Made by a program: the position numbers and the translations under genes. From the NCBI GenBank assembly GCA_026415415.1, contig JAOAHE010000004.1:17255-81254 (forward strand): 64,000 nt of DNA, written 5' to 3'. Source of the stretch: Thermodesulfovibrionales bacterium (GTDB lineage: Bacteria; Nitrospirota; Thermodesulfovibrionia; Thermodesulfovibrionales; Dissulfurispiraceae). Each line of letters begins with the position of its first letter. Within the stretch, counting starts at the first letter, position 1. The notes under the pieces are model-generated. The model ran no database searches, was not told the origin of the DNA, and saw nothing but the letters and a program-made list of their open reading frames with translations. Shown one piece after another: positions 29,027 through 37,091 of this stretch.

Positions 29027-29034
29027 GAGTTGAG

Positions 29035-29304
29035 ATGTTGAATACTATGTTATTTAGATGTCCTTTTTTAAGAGGAAGCAACGAAGGTGCACGTTGTGAT
29101 GCTTATTTATCGAGGTCAAAAGATAATCTTATTAAAGAAATGGAAGATGTAAATATAAAATTATGCATCAATAATAAAAGGCGATTTGAGGTATGTCATA
29201 TTTATTATGAGTTCCTTAGAAAAATTGCTAATGAAAAACGATTTATAGATATTGATACTTACAAAAATAAAATTGACCAACCATTGATGATATGTAAGAT
29301 TTAA
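29035..29304 (+). CDS. Small four-cysteine protein, unknown function
   Basis: 89 residues, not recognised. The ATG has AAGGAG at 29024-29029. Four Cys occur as CPFL near 9, GARCDAY near 20, KLCINN near 43 and EVCHIYY near 54, which could bind a metal or Fe-S cluster. The protein is basic in the middle (NNKRRFEVCH). It is flanked on both sides by CTGTAAC repeats and so is likely regulated together with the following zinc-ribbon and HMA_2-like genes. Confidence 0.6.
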   Translation: MLNTMLFRCPFLRGSNEGARCDAYLSRSKDNLIKEMEDVNIKLCINNKRRFEVCHIYYEFLRKIANEKRFIDIDTYKNKIDQPLMICKI

Positions 29305-29308
29305 TAAA

Positions 29309-29354
29309 ACTGTAACAGTTCCTTAATATGCCTGTAACCATTGAATTATATAAT
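29309..29354 (+). promoter_or_regulatory. Pho-box-like promoter of the zinc-ribbon/HMA_2 operon
   Basis: CTGTAAC at 29310-29316 and 29332-29338 are exactly 22 bases apart, with a degenerate copy (CCTTAAT) at 29321, giving three repeats of 11-bp period. The last one ends 10 bases before a perfect -10 TATAAT (29349-29354). That is the arrangement of PhoB-activated promoters, where the box replaces the -35. ACTGTAACAGT at 29309-29319 is also palindromic. Transcription would start only about 5 bases before the ATG. Confidence 0.55.
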
Positions 29355-29365
29355 CAGACAAGACT

Positions 29366-29659
29366 ATGTTAGAGCTAAAAATTGATTCAATGGTTAGCTG
29401 TCCCTATTGTAACTCTGAAGCCTTTTATAAATATGGTAAAACAAAGACACAAAAACAAAGGTTCCGCTGCCTTATTTGTAATCGCCAGTTCAGCTTAGGA
29501 GGCAATAAACTTCAAGTACAAGGGAAACCTTGTTGTCCTATCTGTGGTAAGGCTATGCATTTATATAGAATTGAATTAGATATTGTGAGGTTTAGATGCT
29601 CTAACTATCCTGGGTGCAAGACTTTTAGAAAGTTTAAGATACAAGAGGAGGAGTCATGA
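29366..29659 (+). CDS. Stand-alone double zinc-ribbon protein (IS1 InsA-like N-terminus)
   Basis: 97 residues with two Cys4-type ribbons. The first (CPYCNSEAFYKYGKTK...CLICNRQF) closely matches the zinc finger at the start of IS1-family InsA proteins. The second (CPICGKAMHLYR...CSNYPGC) resembles a topoisomerase/NrdR-like ribbon. No transposase catalytic domain, InsB frame or terminal repeats are nearby, so this looks domesticated, perhaps a DNA- or RNA-binding regulator. No clear Shine-Dalgarno is present, consistent with a near-leaderless mRNA. Overlaps the next gene by ATGA. Confidence 0.75.
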   Translation: MLELKIDSMVSCPYCNSEAFYKYGKTKTQKQRFRCLICNRQFSLGGNKLQVQGKPCCPICGKAMHLYRIELDIVRFRCSNYPGCKTFRKFKIQEEES

Positions 29660-30027
29660 GCTATTATATTCATAATGTGCCTGGTAGATTGAGAATAAAA
29701 AGTCCTTTTTTGAAAAACAATAAAAATGCTGCAAATGATGTAGTAAGTAGTTTAAATAATCTATCAGGTGTAGACAGCATTGATGTTAATCTTACAACAG
29801 GTAGCCTTTTAATAAACTATGACTTAAGAGAGATAAAACACACAGTAATAGTTGAGCTTCTTGAAGGCAAAGGTTATTTTAACTCTTCTGAGGCAGAGAC
29901 AAATGATGACTATTTACATAAGACTGCAACTAAGGTTGGAACCTTTATTGGCAAAACCTTGTTTAGCACCTTTGCTGGTATGGCTTTAGAAAGGACGCCT
30001 TTTTCTTTTCTTTCCCTCCTTATATAG
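29656..30027 (+). CDS. HMA_2-like (heavy-metal-associated fold) small protein
   Basis: 123 residues. The N-terminal 75 residues have the HMA_2 pattern: HNVPGRLRIKSP at the start, a predicted beta-alpha-beta order, and GVDSIDVNLTTGSLLINYD. The metal-binding CxxC of classical HMA domains is missing, as in HMA_2 proteins. The C-terminal 40 residues are hydrophobic and Gly-rich (GTFIGKTLFSTFAGMAL) and may touch the membrane. It is coupled to the zinc-ribbon gene by ATGA. Three related domains occur within the next 7 kb. Confidence 0.7.
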   Translation: MSYYIHNVPGRLRIKSPFLKNNKNAANDVVSSLNNLSGVDSIDVNLTTGSLLINYDLREIKHTVIVELLEGKGYFNSSEAETNDDYLHKTATKVGTFIGKTLFSTFAGMALERTPFSFLSLLI

Positions 30028-30058
30028 ACCTCAATCTTTAAAGCTATCATCTCTCTCT

Positions 30059-30098
30059 AATTTCATGATGGGAAATTCCCCATCATGAAATTTTTTTT
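30059..30098 (+). terminator. Rho-independent terminator after the HMA_2 gene
   Basis: A perfect 14-bp stem (30059-30072 with 30079-30092), a 6-base loop and a T8 tract (30091-30098). It ends the + strand Pho-box operon and abuts the converging metK-like gene; the opposite strand lacks a matching T-tract. Confidence 0.9.
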
Positions 30099-31290
30099 AA
30101 GGGTGTTTAAGAAAATCAACTTTGTCAGTTAGCTCCCATGGTAATCCTATATCCATTCTCCCAACATGGCCATAAGAGGCAAGTTTCCTATAAAAGCCAC
30201 CCTTTATTATAGATGGGAGATATCGCAAGTTAAATTTTTTTATTATTCCAGCTAATCTAAAATCAAAAGTATTTTTAATCCTTTCTGCTATTTCTTCATC
30301 TGAAATTATACCTGTATTAAAAGTTTCAACTTGAATACTAACTGGCCTTGAAAGACCTATTGTATAGCTTAATTGTATCTCACACTCCTCGGCTAATCCA
30401 GCTGCGACAACATTTTTAGCTGCATAACGAGCTGCATAAGCTCCAACTCTATCAATTCTCATAGGATCTTTTCCGCTTAGTGCTGCTCCACTGTGGCGAG
30501 AGTATTCACCATAAGTATCTATTGCGTTTTTTCTTCCGGTTAACCCTGAGTGTAATGCAGGTCCACCCATAATATATGGACCGTCTGGATTTATAAAAAT
30601 TCTTGTTTTTGAGTCAGTTTTTATCTCTTCATCATTAAAGACGGGTTTAATAACTACTTCTTTTATGTCTTCTCTTAGTTTTTTAATATTGGGCTCTGAG
30701 GGACTGTTTTGAGAAGCTACTATAGTTATGCTATGAATCCTGAATGGTTTGCGGTCTCTATATTCAATCCCTACTTGGGTTTTACAATCTGGGGAAAGAT
30801 AGGGTAGAATTTTTTGTAACCTTACAGCCGTTAATCGTCTTGCAATTTTATGCGATAGCCAGATGGGTAAAGGCATAAAAGCTGAGGTCTGTTTGCATGC
30901 AAAGCCAAAGACTGTTACTTGATTTTTAGCAGGTATCTTCTCAATCTCCTCATCCGTAAGCACTCTTTCATCAAAATAACAAAGATCTTTTTCAGATAAC
31001 TCTTTTAAACTGGTTAGCACGCTACATGTATTACTGTTAAAAGAATCTTGAGCATAACCGATCTGGTTTATAACCTTTCTGGCTATGTTAGAGAAATCTA
31101 TGTTGAGTCCTGGGGCAAACCTGGCAGCTATAAATACAATAGATGTTGAAACTGCGCACTCAGCAATTATCCTTGAGAAAGGATCTCTTTGTAAAAAATG
31201 ATCAACTATCGCATCGCTAATTTGATCACATAATTTGTCTGGATGTCCCTCTGTTACAGATTCAGAGGTGAACATGAAATCTTTTTTCAT
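30097..31290 (-). CDS. S-adenosylmethionine synthetase homologue, divergent MetK
   Basis: 397 residues, full MetK length. It keeps TSESVTEGHPDKLCDQISDA (the ATP-site His and Asp), the Lys of PDCKTQV, GLTGRK, SGKDP and AARYAAKN. By remembered alignment with E. coli MetK several methionine-site residues differ: the GAGDQG loop reads PAKNQV (Asp to Asn), GGPMGDCG reads GGPALHSG (Asp to His), and the Glu of LVGGE is Arg in IAARF. It may therefore be a paralogue with altered substrate use rather than the housekeeping enzyme. It lies just downstream of the P-type ATPase gene on the same strand. Confidence 0.8.
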   Translation of the reverse strand: MKKDFMFTSESVTEGHPDKLCDQISDAIVDHFLQRDPFSRIIAECAVSTSIVFIAARFAPGLNIDFSNIARKVINQIGYAQDSFNSNTCSVLTSLKELSEKDLCYFDERVLTDEEIEKIPAKNQVTVFGFACKQTSAFMPLPIWLSHKIARRLTAVRLQKILPYLSPDCKTQVGIEYRDRKPFRIHSITIVASQNSPSEPNIKKLREDIKEVVIKPVFNDEEIKTDSKTRIFINPDGPYIMGGPALHSGLTGRKNAIDTYGEYSRHSGAALSGKDPMRIDRVGAYAARYAAKNVVAAGLAEECEIQLSYTIGLSRPVSIQVETFNTGIISDEEIAERIKNTFDFRLAGIIKKFNLRYLPSIIKGGFYRKLASYGHVGRMDIGLPWELTDKVDFLKHP

Positions 31291-31326
31291 TTTTTATTTT
31301 ACCTCAAGACGAAATTTATTAAGAGA

Positions 31327-34300
31327 TTAAATGATTAAACTATTCTTAGATGCCTCATTTATTAAAAGTGGTGTAATTGCAGAGCAACCAATAACTGAAA
31401 AATCAATAAAACTAACCGCAGAGATACCTAACAGACTTTTAAGCCCTGGTATGGTCAGTGCTAATACTTGAAAAGCTAAAGAGCCCAATACAGAAGCCTT
31501 TAAGTAGTTATTTTGAAAAGTTTTTTCCTTAGAGAAGATGCTTGTTTTTCTTGAACGACAGCTAATTGAGTGAAGTATCTGGCCTGTAGAAAGGCTTAAG
31601 AAAGCTATTGTGCTCGCTTTTTGGCTGATGCCATATCTGGCTATTCCATAACAGTAGGCAGTAAGAGCACTTGCAGAAAGTATAGCTGACTCAAAAGAAA
31701 TTCTCTTAAAATCTGTTGTATTTATTATTGGTTCATTAGGATCACGAGGAGGTGAAATTAGAACATCAGGTTCTGGTGGTTCAAGAGAAAGGGCAAGTCC
31801 TGGGGTAATGTCTGATATCAAGTTTATCCATAAAAGCTGCATAGCACTTAATGGTTGACCTAAGCCTAAAGCCATTGCACTGAACATTAACATTATCTCA
31901 CTGAGGTTTGTTGAAAGTAGGAAGTGGACGGATTTCCTAATATTGTTATAGATAGTTCTTCCTTGTTTGATAGCTATGATCATAGTCTCCATGTTGTCGT
32001 CCTCAAGTATAATGTCAGCTACTTCTCGAGCAACGTCTGTGCCTTTTTGCCCCATAGCGATTCCTATGTTAGCAGCTTTTAAAGCTGGGCCATCATTGAT
32101 TCCGTCACCAGTCATTGCTACCACTTTACCTGTAGCCTGAAGGGCTTGGACAATCTGTAATTTATGGGCTGGGCTTGCTCTTGAAAAAACCTTGACTCTG
32201 TTACACATTGCCATCATAAACTCAGGTTTTATCTCGCTAAGATAAGTAGAATCAAGAATTTCAAGGGGATTATGATTACTTAAGTTGAGTTTTTTACCTA
32301 TAGCATAGGCAGTAGGTCCTTGATCACCTGTTATCATAATTGTATCGATTCCTGCTTTGTGAAATTCCTCTATTAGTTCTTTTACACCTTCTTTTATAGG
32401 GTCTGATATACAGATAAGTCCAAGCCAAGTAATTTCTTTTGAGACACTTAACAACCAAGAGATAAATTCAACATCAGACCCATTACCTTTTAATCCAAAG
32501 AAATTGATCCCATCGAGCATTTTTTCGTCTATGAAGGAATATGCAACACCAAGAACTCTTAGAGCTTCTGCAGCCATTTTTTCATTTTCTATCTCAATTT
32601 TTAATCGTTCATAATCTGACAGATAGACTTTTTTACCATCAATTAAGTAATAATTACATAATGACAATACTTCTAAAGGACTACCTTTAATTGCTAATAT
32701 TTTTGGACTCTTCCCATTGCTCTGTACTATTCTCATATCATGAATAGTAATCATATAATTAGATCTTTCAGTGCGATGCTTTATGCCTAAAAGAGGAAAA
32801 TTCTTTCTAAGAGAGATGACATCAATACCTGATTTGACAGCAAGGTCTATTAATGCATTTTCTGTAGGAGAGCCAGTGACTACTAATTTATCGTAGTTTT
32901 GTTTTACCTCACTTTCACTACATAAGGCACAAATTTTAATAAGTTTTAGCAATTCGTCAGATTGAAGGAGATTATATTTCACTGTAGCTTCACTTTTAAT
33001 ATTTTGAATGAAGGAATCAACTATCTCAAACCTACCTTCAGAGACCCTTATTTTTTTCATACCAGTATGAATAAGTACAACTGACATCTTATTCATAGTT
33101 AAGGTGCCTGTTTTGTCAAGACAGATGGTTTGAACACAGCCAAGGGTTTCTACAGCGTTTAGGTGTCTAATTAAAACGTTATGACGACGCATATTTCTGA
33201 TACCAAGGGAAAGGGTAGTTGTAGCTATAGTAGGCAATCCTTCAGGAACTGCAGCAACAGCAAGAGATATAGATGTTTTAAGCATCTGTAAAAGACCATA
33301 TCCCCTTGTAATTCCTATGAAGAAGATCGCAAGACATACAAAACTGCTAATCATTACAAGTTGTGTTCCTAACTCACTTAATTGCTTTTCCATCGGTGTT
33401 TTTTGGGGTTTTGTGTGTTCTATAAGAGTTTGAATTTTGCCTATCTCGGTAAATCTTCCTGTGGCAGTCACAATAGCTATGCCCTGACCGCCGGTAACGA
33501 TAGTGCCCATGTATACCATGTTATATCTCTCTGCAAGTGGTATATCCGGCATGTTGGGATTAGATTTGAGAGAAGACGCGTTTTTTAAAACTGGCATGCT
33601 TTCTCCTGTCAATAATGATTCATCAATACTTAAATGCTGAGCTTCTATTAGGCGAGCATCGGCTGCTACATAACTACCTGGTCTTAATATTAAAATATCA
33701 CCTAAAACTACATTTTCTGCGCCAATATGTAATAATTTATTATCTCTTAGAACAAAAGCAGTTGGTCTTACAAGATTTTTTAATGAATGGATAGTTTTTT
33801 CAGCATGGCTTTCTGTAATGTAGCCAATTAAAGCATTTATAATAACTACTGCAATTATAATGAGGGCATCAGCTAAACCTCCTGTTAAGAGAGAAATTAC
33901 TGCTCCTATACTTAATAAAGCGACAGGTATAGATCTAAATTGTTCAATAAAGATGCTGAATCCTGAACGTGGAAATGATTCAGGTAAGACATTTAGACCA
34001 TATTTTTTGAGGTTTTTAGAGGCAATTTCAGAAGTAAGACCACAATTTTTATCAACTCCAAAGTTATTTAAAATATCCTCTATATCCATTAAATGCCACT
34101 TTTGCATGATTTGATCTGAAGAGTTTATAACTGATTTTTTAAGTTTTCTTCTGCTGATAGAGTTTCTTTGGTAAGTTGAGCTTAAGATAGCCTTTTTTTT
34201 AATTGGTTGTGTTTTAGTATCTTTTTTTCCTTCAATGATATCTAATTTTAAAAAAGATGGTGATGAAGGAAGTGAGTTAATATTATTTTGGTAATTTGGT

Positions 34301-34635
34301 GTATGTAGAATATTTTTAAGTGAAAATGAAGAAACTACTTTGGTTAGTTTTTCTTCAAGTTTTTTTGGTTTTGTAAGGATACATTTTTCTGTATCTTCAG
34401 AGAATTGATACTCTTTAAGGCAATTTTGAATAGCACGTCCAATTGCTTGAGCATCTAAATGTAAATCATAGAAGATAAGAAGATTTCCTGTAAGGGTATT
34501 TACTTGAAAACTTTTTATGCCTTCTATTTGAATGATTCTCTTTTCAAGAAATTCTCTGAGAGATTCAGATCGGTATAGTCCTTTAACCTTAAACCTGGCT
34601 CGTCCTTTAACTGAGTTATGTATTAATTGAGTCAC
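31327..34635 (-). CDS. P2-type cation-transporting ATPase with N-terminal HMA_2-like domain
   Basis: 1102 residues. Residues about 4-75 are an HMA_2-like domain (HNSVKGRARFKVKG...NTLTGNLLIFYD). A linker of about 100 residues follows, then a P2A-type pump: actuator DESLLTGES, M4 PEGLP, phosphorylation site DKTGTLT near 506, TGDGINDGPALK. M5 NLSE and M6 WINLISD keep residues used by Ca2+ pumps at site II. A Ca2+ or Mn2+ pump is the best guess, not a copper/zinc (P1B) pump, which makes the HMA-like domain odd. GTG start with GGAGC upstream, five bases after the repeat-protein gene. Confidence 0.88.
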   Translation of the reverse strand: MTQLIHNSVKGRARFKVKGLYRSESLREFLEKRIIQIEGIKSFQVNTLTGNLLIFYDLHLDAQAIGRAIQNCLKEYQFSEDTEKCILTKPKKLEEKLTKVVSSFSLKNILHTPNYQNNINSLPSSPSFLKLDIIEGKKDTKTQPIKKKAILSSTYQRNSISRRKLKKSVINSSDQIMQKWHLMDIEDILNNFGVDKNCGLTSEIASKNLKKYGLNVLPESFPRSGFSIFIEQFRSIPVALLSIGAVISLLTGGLADALIIIAVVIINALIGYITESHAEKTIHSLKNLVRPTAFVLRDNKLLHIGAENVVLGDILILRPGSYVAADARLIEAQHLSIDESLLTGESMPVLKNASSLKSNPNMPDIPLAERYNMVYMGTIVTGGQGIAIVTATGRFTEIGKIQTLIEHTKPQKTPMEKQLSELGTQLVMISSFVCLAIFFIGITRGYGLLQMLKTSISLAVAAVPEGLPTIATTTLSLGIRNMRRHNVLIRHLNAVETLGCVQTICLDKTGTLTMNKMSVVLIHTGMKKIRVSEGRFEIVDSFIQNIKSEATVKYNLLQSDELLKLIKICALCSESEVKQNYDKLVVTGSPTENALIDLAVKSGIDVISLRKNFPLLGIKHRTERSNYMITIHDMRIVQSNGKSPKILAIKGSPLEVLSLCNYYLIDGKKVYLSDYERLKIEIENEKMAAEALRVLGVAYSFIDEKMLDGINFFGLKGNGSDVEFISWLLSVSKEITWLGLICISDPIKEGVKELIEEFHKAGIDTIMITGDQGPTAYAIGKKLNLSNHNPLEILDSTYLSEIKPEFMMAMCNRVKVFSRASPAHKLQIVQALQATGKVVAMTGDGINDGPALKAANIGIAMGQKGTDVAREVADIILEDDNMETMIIAIKQGRTIYNNIRKSVHFLLSTNLSEIMLMFSAMALGLGQPLSAMQLLWINLISDITPGLALSLEPPEPDVLISPPRDPNEPIINTTDFKRISFESAILSASALTAYCYGIARYGISQKASTIAFLSLSTGQILHSISCRSRKTSIFSKEKTFQNNYLKASVLGSLAFQVLALTIPGLKSLLGISAVSFIDFSVIGCSAITPLLINEASKNSLII

Positions 34636-34639
34636 ACTT

Positions 34640-35326
34640 CTAATCGCTCCTTCGTGATCTACTTTTTGTTGTGATCTCTGGTGTTTCTGATGTTTCTTGC
34701 TTGTTATTGAGTACAGAATTTAAGTTTTTTTGTTTTGGTAATGCAGTATTTGCAACTTCTTTAACACCTTCCACCACACCCACTAGCATATCTTTGACAG
34801 TCTTAACAGCTGTATTACCAATAGTACCTGCTGTCTCTATGGCTCCACTTACTGCAACTTTAGCAACTTCCTCTACATTGCCTCCAATCTCTTTGGTTGC
34901 CTCTATAATTCCATCTACTGATCTTCTTGCGACTAAGCCTACATCTGCTCCGATTTCTGCAGCACCTTTTACCGCGCCTTTGACTGTCTGACTTGATGCT
35001 GAAATTATATCACCCCCTACATCTGCAACCCCCATTACGATGCCTTTTGCCACATTTTTAATACTTAGAATAAGACCTGTGCCAACCTCTTCTGTGGCTT
35101 GGATAGCCCCTTTGACTACATCCTTAGTGATGTCTAAGCTTTCATTTGCGACAGCTCCTGTTGCTCTTAGGGTGTTTGAAACAGTATTTTTTACAAGGCT
35201 TACAATTTCTGCTTCTATCTCATTGATACCTTTTAGGCTACTAATAACACCGTCTTTAATAGTAGAGCCAGTTTTACCTATAGTTTCTGATTTAATGCCA
35301 CTATTATCAAATTTTTCCTCTGTCAT
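34640..35326 (-). CDS. Amphipathic protein of tandem 22-residue (hendecad-type) repeats
   Basis: 228 residues, no recognised family. Residues 27 to about 196 split into seven full and one partial 22-residue units with consensus VKGAIxATxEIGxxVxxxxKxV; for example VKGAVKGAAEIGADVGLVAR starts at 115 and VDGIIEATKEIGGNVEEVAK at 137. A period of 22 = 2 x 11 is that of membrane-surface helices such as apolipoprotein, LEA-3 and perilipin-like proteins. The Lys/Glu, Ala/Val and Gly positions repeat in register. The tail is polar and basic (KSRSRR). ATG follows AGGAGA. It is transcribed with the P-type ATPase. Confidence 0.75.
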   Translation of the reverse strand: MTEEKFDNSGIKSETIGKTGSTIKDGVISSLKGINEIEAEIVSLVKNTVSNTLRATGAVANESLDITKDVVKGAIQATEEVGTGLILSIKNVAKGIVMGVADVGGDIISASSQTVKGAVKGAAEIGADVGLVARRSVDGIIEATKEIGGNVEEVAKVAVSGAIETAGTIGNTAVKTVKDMLVGVVEGVKEVANTALPKQKNLNSVLNNKQETSETPEITTKSRSRRSD

Positions 35327-35646
35327 TTAGAATCTCCTGTTAAATAAAATTTTTTAAGGTTTTTGACCTATAGAGGTTTTTGTCTTCCAATGTTACTTTT
35401 TAAGTAAAAGTTACCAACTCTTTCATGAAAAATTTTTTTAGAAGAACGCATTTTTAATCTAAAGGGTTTTTGTATGGAAACATAAAAATTTTGTTTATTA
35501 ATAAAATCATGAAACTTTAGGACAAAGTTTTTTGTAGCTAAAAAATTTTTATTGTTTGAATAAAAAATTCACCCATTAGATATCATCATAAAGTATCAAT
35601 ATTACTGTTGCTTTAAAATCAGGTTAAAATTCGGTTAAATTTTTTC
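35327..35646. other. AT-rich gap upstream of the repeat-protein gene
   Basis: 320 bases, no plausible gene. An ACTTTT/AAAAGT dyad with a TAAGT centre lies near 35393-35409 and could be an operator for the operon starting at 35326. No clear promoter boxes were recognised. Confidence 0.4.
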
Positions 35647-36120
35647 TTACTTTTTAGAGGATTTAAAAAAAATACCCAAAGCATACCAGAAAGCAGTATA
35701 CCAAGCTGGAGCTGTAATATTACCTCTACTTATCTGATAGAAGCCGATGCCTAAGAGAGATAAAAAAACTATGTCAGCGATATCAAAATTACCGCCAGTC
35801 ATCTTCTGAAAATGTGTATTAAGATCAGTGAAGGTTTTTGATATTCTGCTATGTAAGTTTAAAGGTTGGGGTTGAAGGCTTTTTAAATTGAAGATCTCAT
35901 GTTTTTTTGCAAACTCTGAGATCTTAACAATATCTATTGTATGTTGAATTAGAATACTGCCAACTTCTGGTTTGACTTTTATATGAGCCAATCCACAACA
36001 TTCTAAAAATTTTTTCTCTACAAATTTAAAATAATCTGTGTTTCCTTTTTTTGAAGGAACTTTTAACCTGATTCTATTTTTTACACAGTGGGTCAATACT
36101 GCTTCTGGGATTTGAGACAC
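35647..36120 (-). CDS. HMA_2-like protein with C-terminal membrane helices
   Basis: 157 residues. The first 75 residues follow the HMA_2 pattern (HCVKNRIRLKVPSKKG ... PEVGSILIQHT); a CC pair occurs at about 41-42. The C-terminal half carries two hydrophobic helices (IADIVFLSLLGIGFYQI and APAWYTAFWYALGIFF), so the soluble domain is probably membrane-tethered. GTG start with GGAG six bases upstream. It follows the DUF5132 gene by 30 bases on the same strand. Confidence 0.65.
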   Translation of the reverse strand: MSQIPEAVLTHCVKNRIRLKVPSKKGNTDYFKFVEKKFLECCGLAHIKVKPEVGSILIQHTIDIVKISEFAKKHEIFNLKSLQPQPLNLHSRISKTFTDLNTHFQKMTGGNFDIADIVFLSLLGIGFYQISRGNITAPAWYTAFWYALGIFFKSSKK

Positions 36121-36150
36121 TCTTGACTCCGTTTTTGCTATTTAAAGAGA

Positions 36151-36453
36151 TTATGCTTCTTTTGTAGCATTAATATCAGCAATGCCAGAATTTACCTCTT
36201 GTGGCTCAATATGGGACTCTGACATCTCAGCTTTTGCCTCAGCAACAATATCTTCAAACATCTCACTAACTTCTGCAACGGTCTCTTTCCCTCTTTCATA
36301 GAGCATAATACCGCTCTTAATTGCAGCCTTTGCTATAGGCTTAAAGGCACTTGCTAAGATAGGTAAAACAATAGGAGCCACTATTGTAGCACCTATTCCA
36401 ATTGCAAGACCACTAAGTAAATTTCCTTTAAGTCCATTATTAAAGATTGACAT
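36151..36453 (-). CDS. DUF5132-family small membrane protein
   Basis: 100 residues. GLAIGIGATIVAPIVLPILA forms a membrane helix, followed by KPIAKAAIKSGIMLYERGKE and an acidic helix EMFEDIVAEAKAEM. This order is typical of DUF5132 proteins, which I recall as frequent neighbours of HMA_2 domains and P-type ATPases. Function unknown. ATG preceded by GGAGGATCAA. First gene of the - strand set 36453-35647. Confidence 0.75.
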   Translation of the reverse strand: MSIFNNGLKGNLLSGLAIGIGATIVAPIVLPILASAFKPIAKAAIKSGIMLYERGKETVAEVSEMFEDIVAEAKAEMSESHIEPQEVNSGIADINATKEA

Positions 36454-36825
36454 TTGATCCTCCTTAATACTGAAATAAAGTATTTTTGGATATTAATTAA
36501 AACTTTTAAGTTTTTGGGTTACTGATTTTCAGAACGATTCTTCTACGGACAACTTAAGCTATTTGAATAAAGATGCTGTACTTTAATTTTCTCTCTCAAA
36601 AAGATTAAATATAAATATATAGAGAATAGTAATAATCCTATTATTTTCTATATCTTGTTCTTTAAAAGTAATAATAAAAGTTATCACATAGTATTTTAGT
36701 GTGTCTATAAAATCTTTAATTACTTACCTATTAGTTTTAAAGAAAAATTAATATTTCTTTAATAATATTGAAAATAACTTTATTTAAAATCTTAATTAGT
36801 AATTGCATCTTTAAGGTTAATTGAG
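36454..36825. other. Divergent intergenic region inside the HMA_2 locus
   Basis: 372 bases, AT-rich, no gene. It must contain promoters for the DUF5132 gene (leftward) and the HMA_2/EAL genes (rightward). An imperfect inverted repeat spans about 36617-36653 (ATATAGAGAATAG side against TTTTCTATAT side) and could be an operator or an RNA hairpin. No CTGTAAC-type repeats are present here. Confidence 0.4.
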
Positions 36826-37086
36826 ATGATCCTCTATAAAATAGTCCATCATACCCCTGATCATATTAGGATTGAAGTTTCATTTAAGGAGCATTCTTTG
36901 GCAAGACTGCATGAAATTAGGAAGAAAATATCATTATTTCCAAAGCCAGATGGCATTGAGTATATAAAGCCAAGTCTCATATCTGGGTGTATCCTAATAA
37001 AGTATAAGCGTGAAAAGATAGATATTGTAGAATACCTGAAGAACCTTGCCTCTCCGGCAGAAATTCAAAATCTATTAGATATTTAA
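36826..37086 (+). CDS. Short HMA_2-like protein
   Basis: 86 residues, essentially one HMA_2-like domain: YKIVHHTPDHIRIEVSF at the start, a helical middle and SLISGCILIKYKREK. A single Cys, no CxxC. No membrane helix. Weak ribosome-binding site. It lies 5 bases before the EAL gene, so it may be co-expressed with the cyclic-di-GMP pair. Confidence 0.6.
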   Translation: MILYKIVHHTPDHIRIEVSFKEHSLARLHEIRKKISLFPKPDGIEYIKPSLISGCILIKYKREKIDIVEYLKNLASPAEIQNLLDI

Positions 37087-37091
37087 AAGTA

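Noticed and set aside
29366..29659. IS1-family insertion sequence
   Set aside because: Only the zinc-finger part is similar; no transposase domain, terminal repeats or duplications were seen.
34671..35330. Two long Thr/Ser/Pro-rich open frames (34671-34991 and 35040-35330) on the + strand opposite the repeat protein
   Set aside because: They are the antisense reading of a repetitive gene, have no ribosome-binding sites and no family features.
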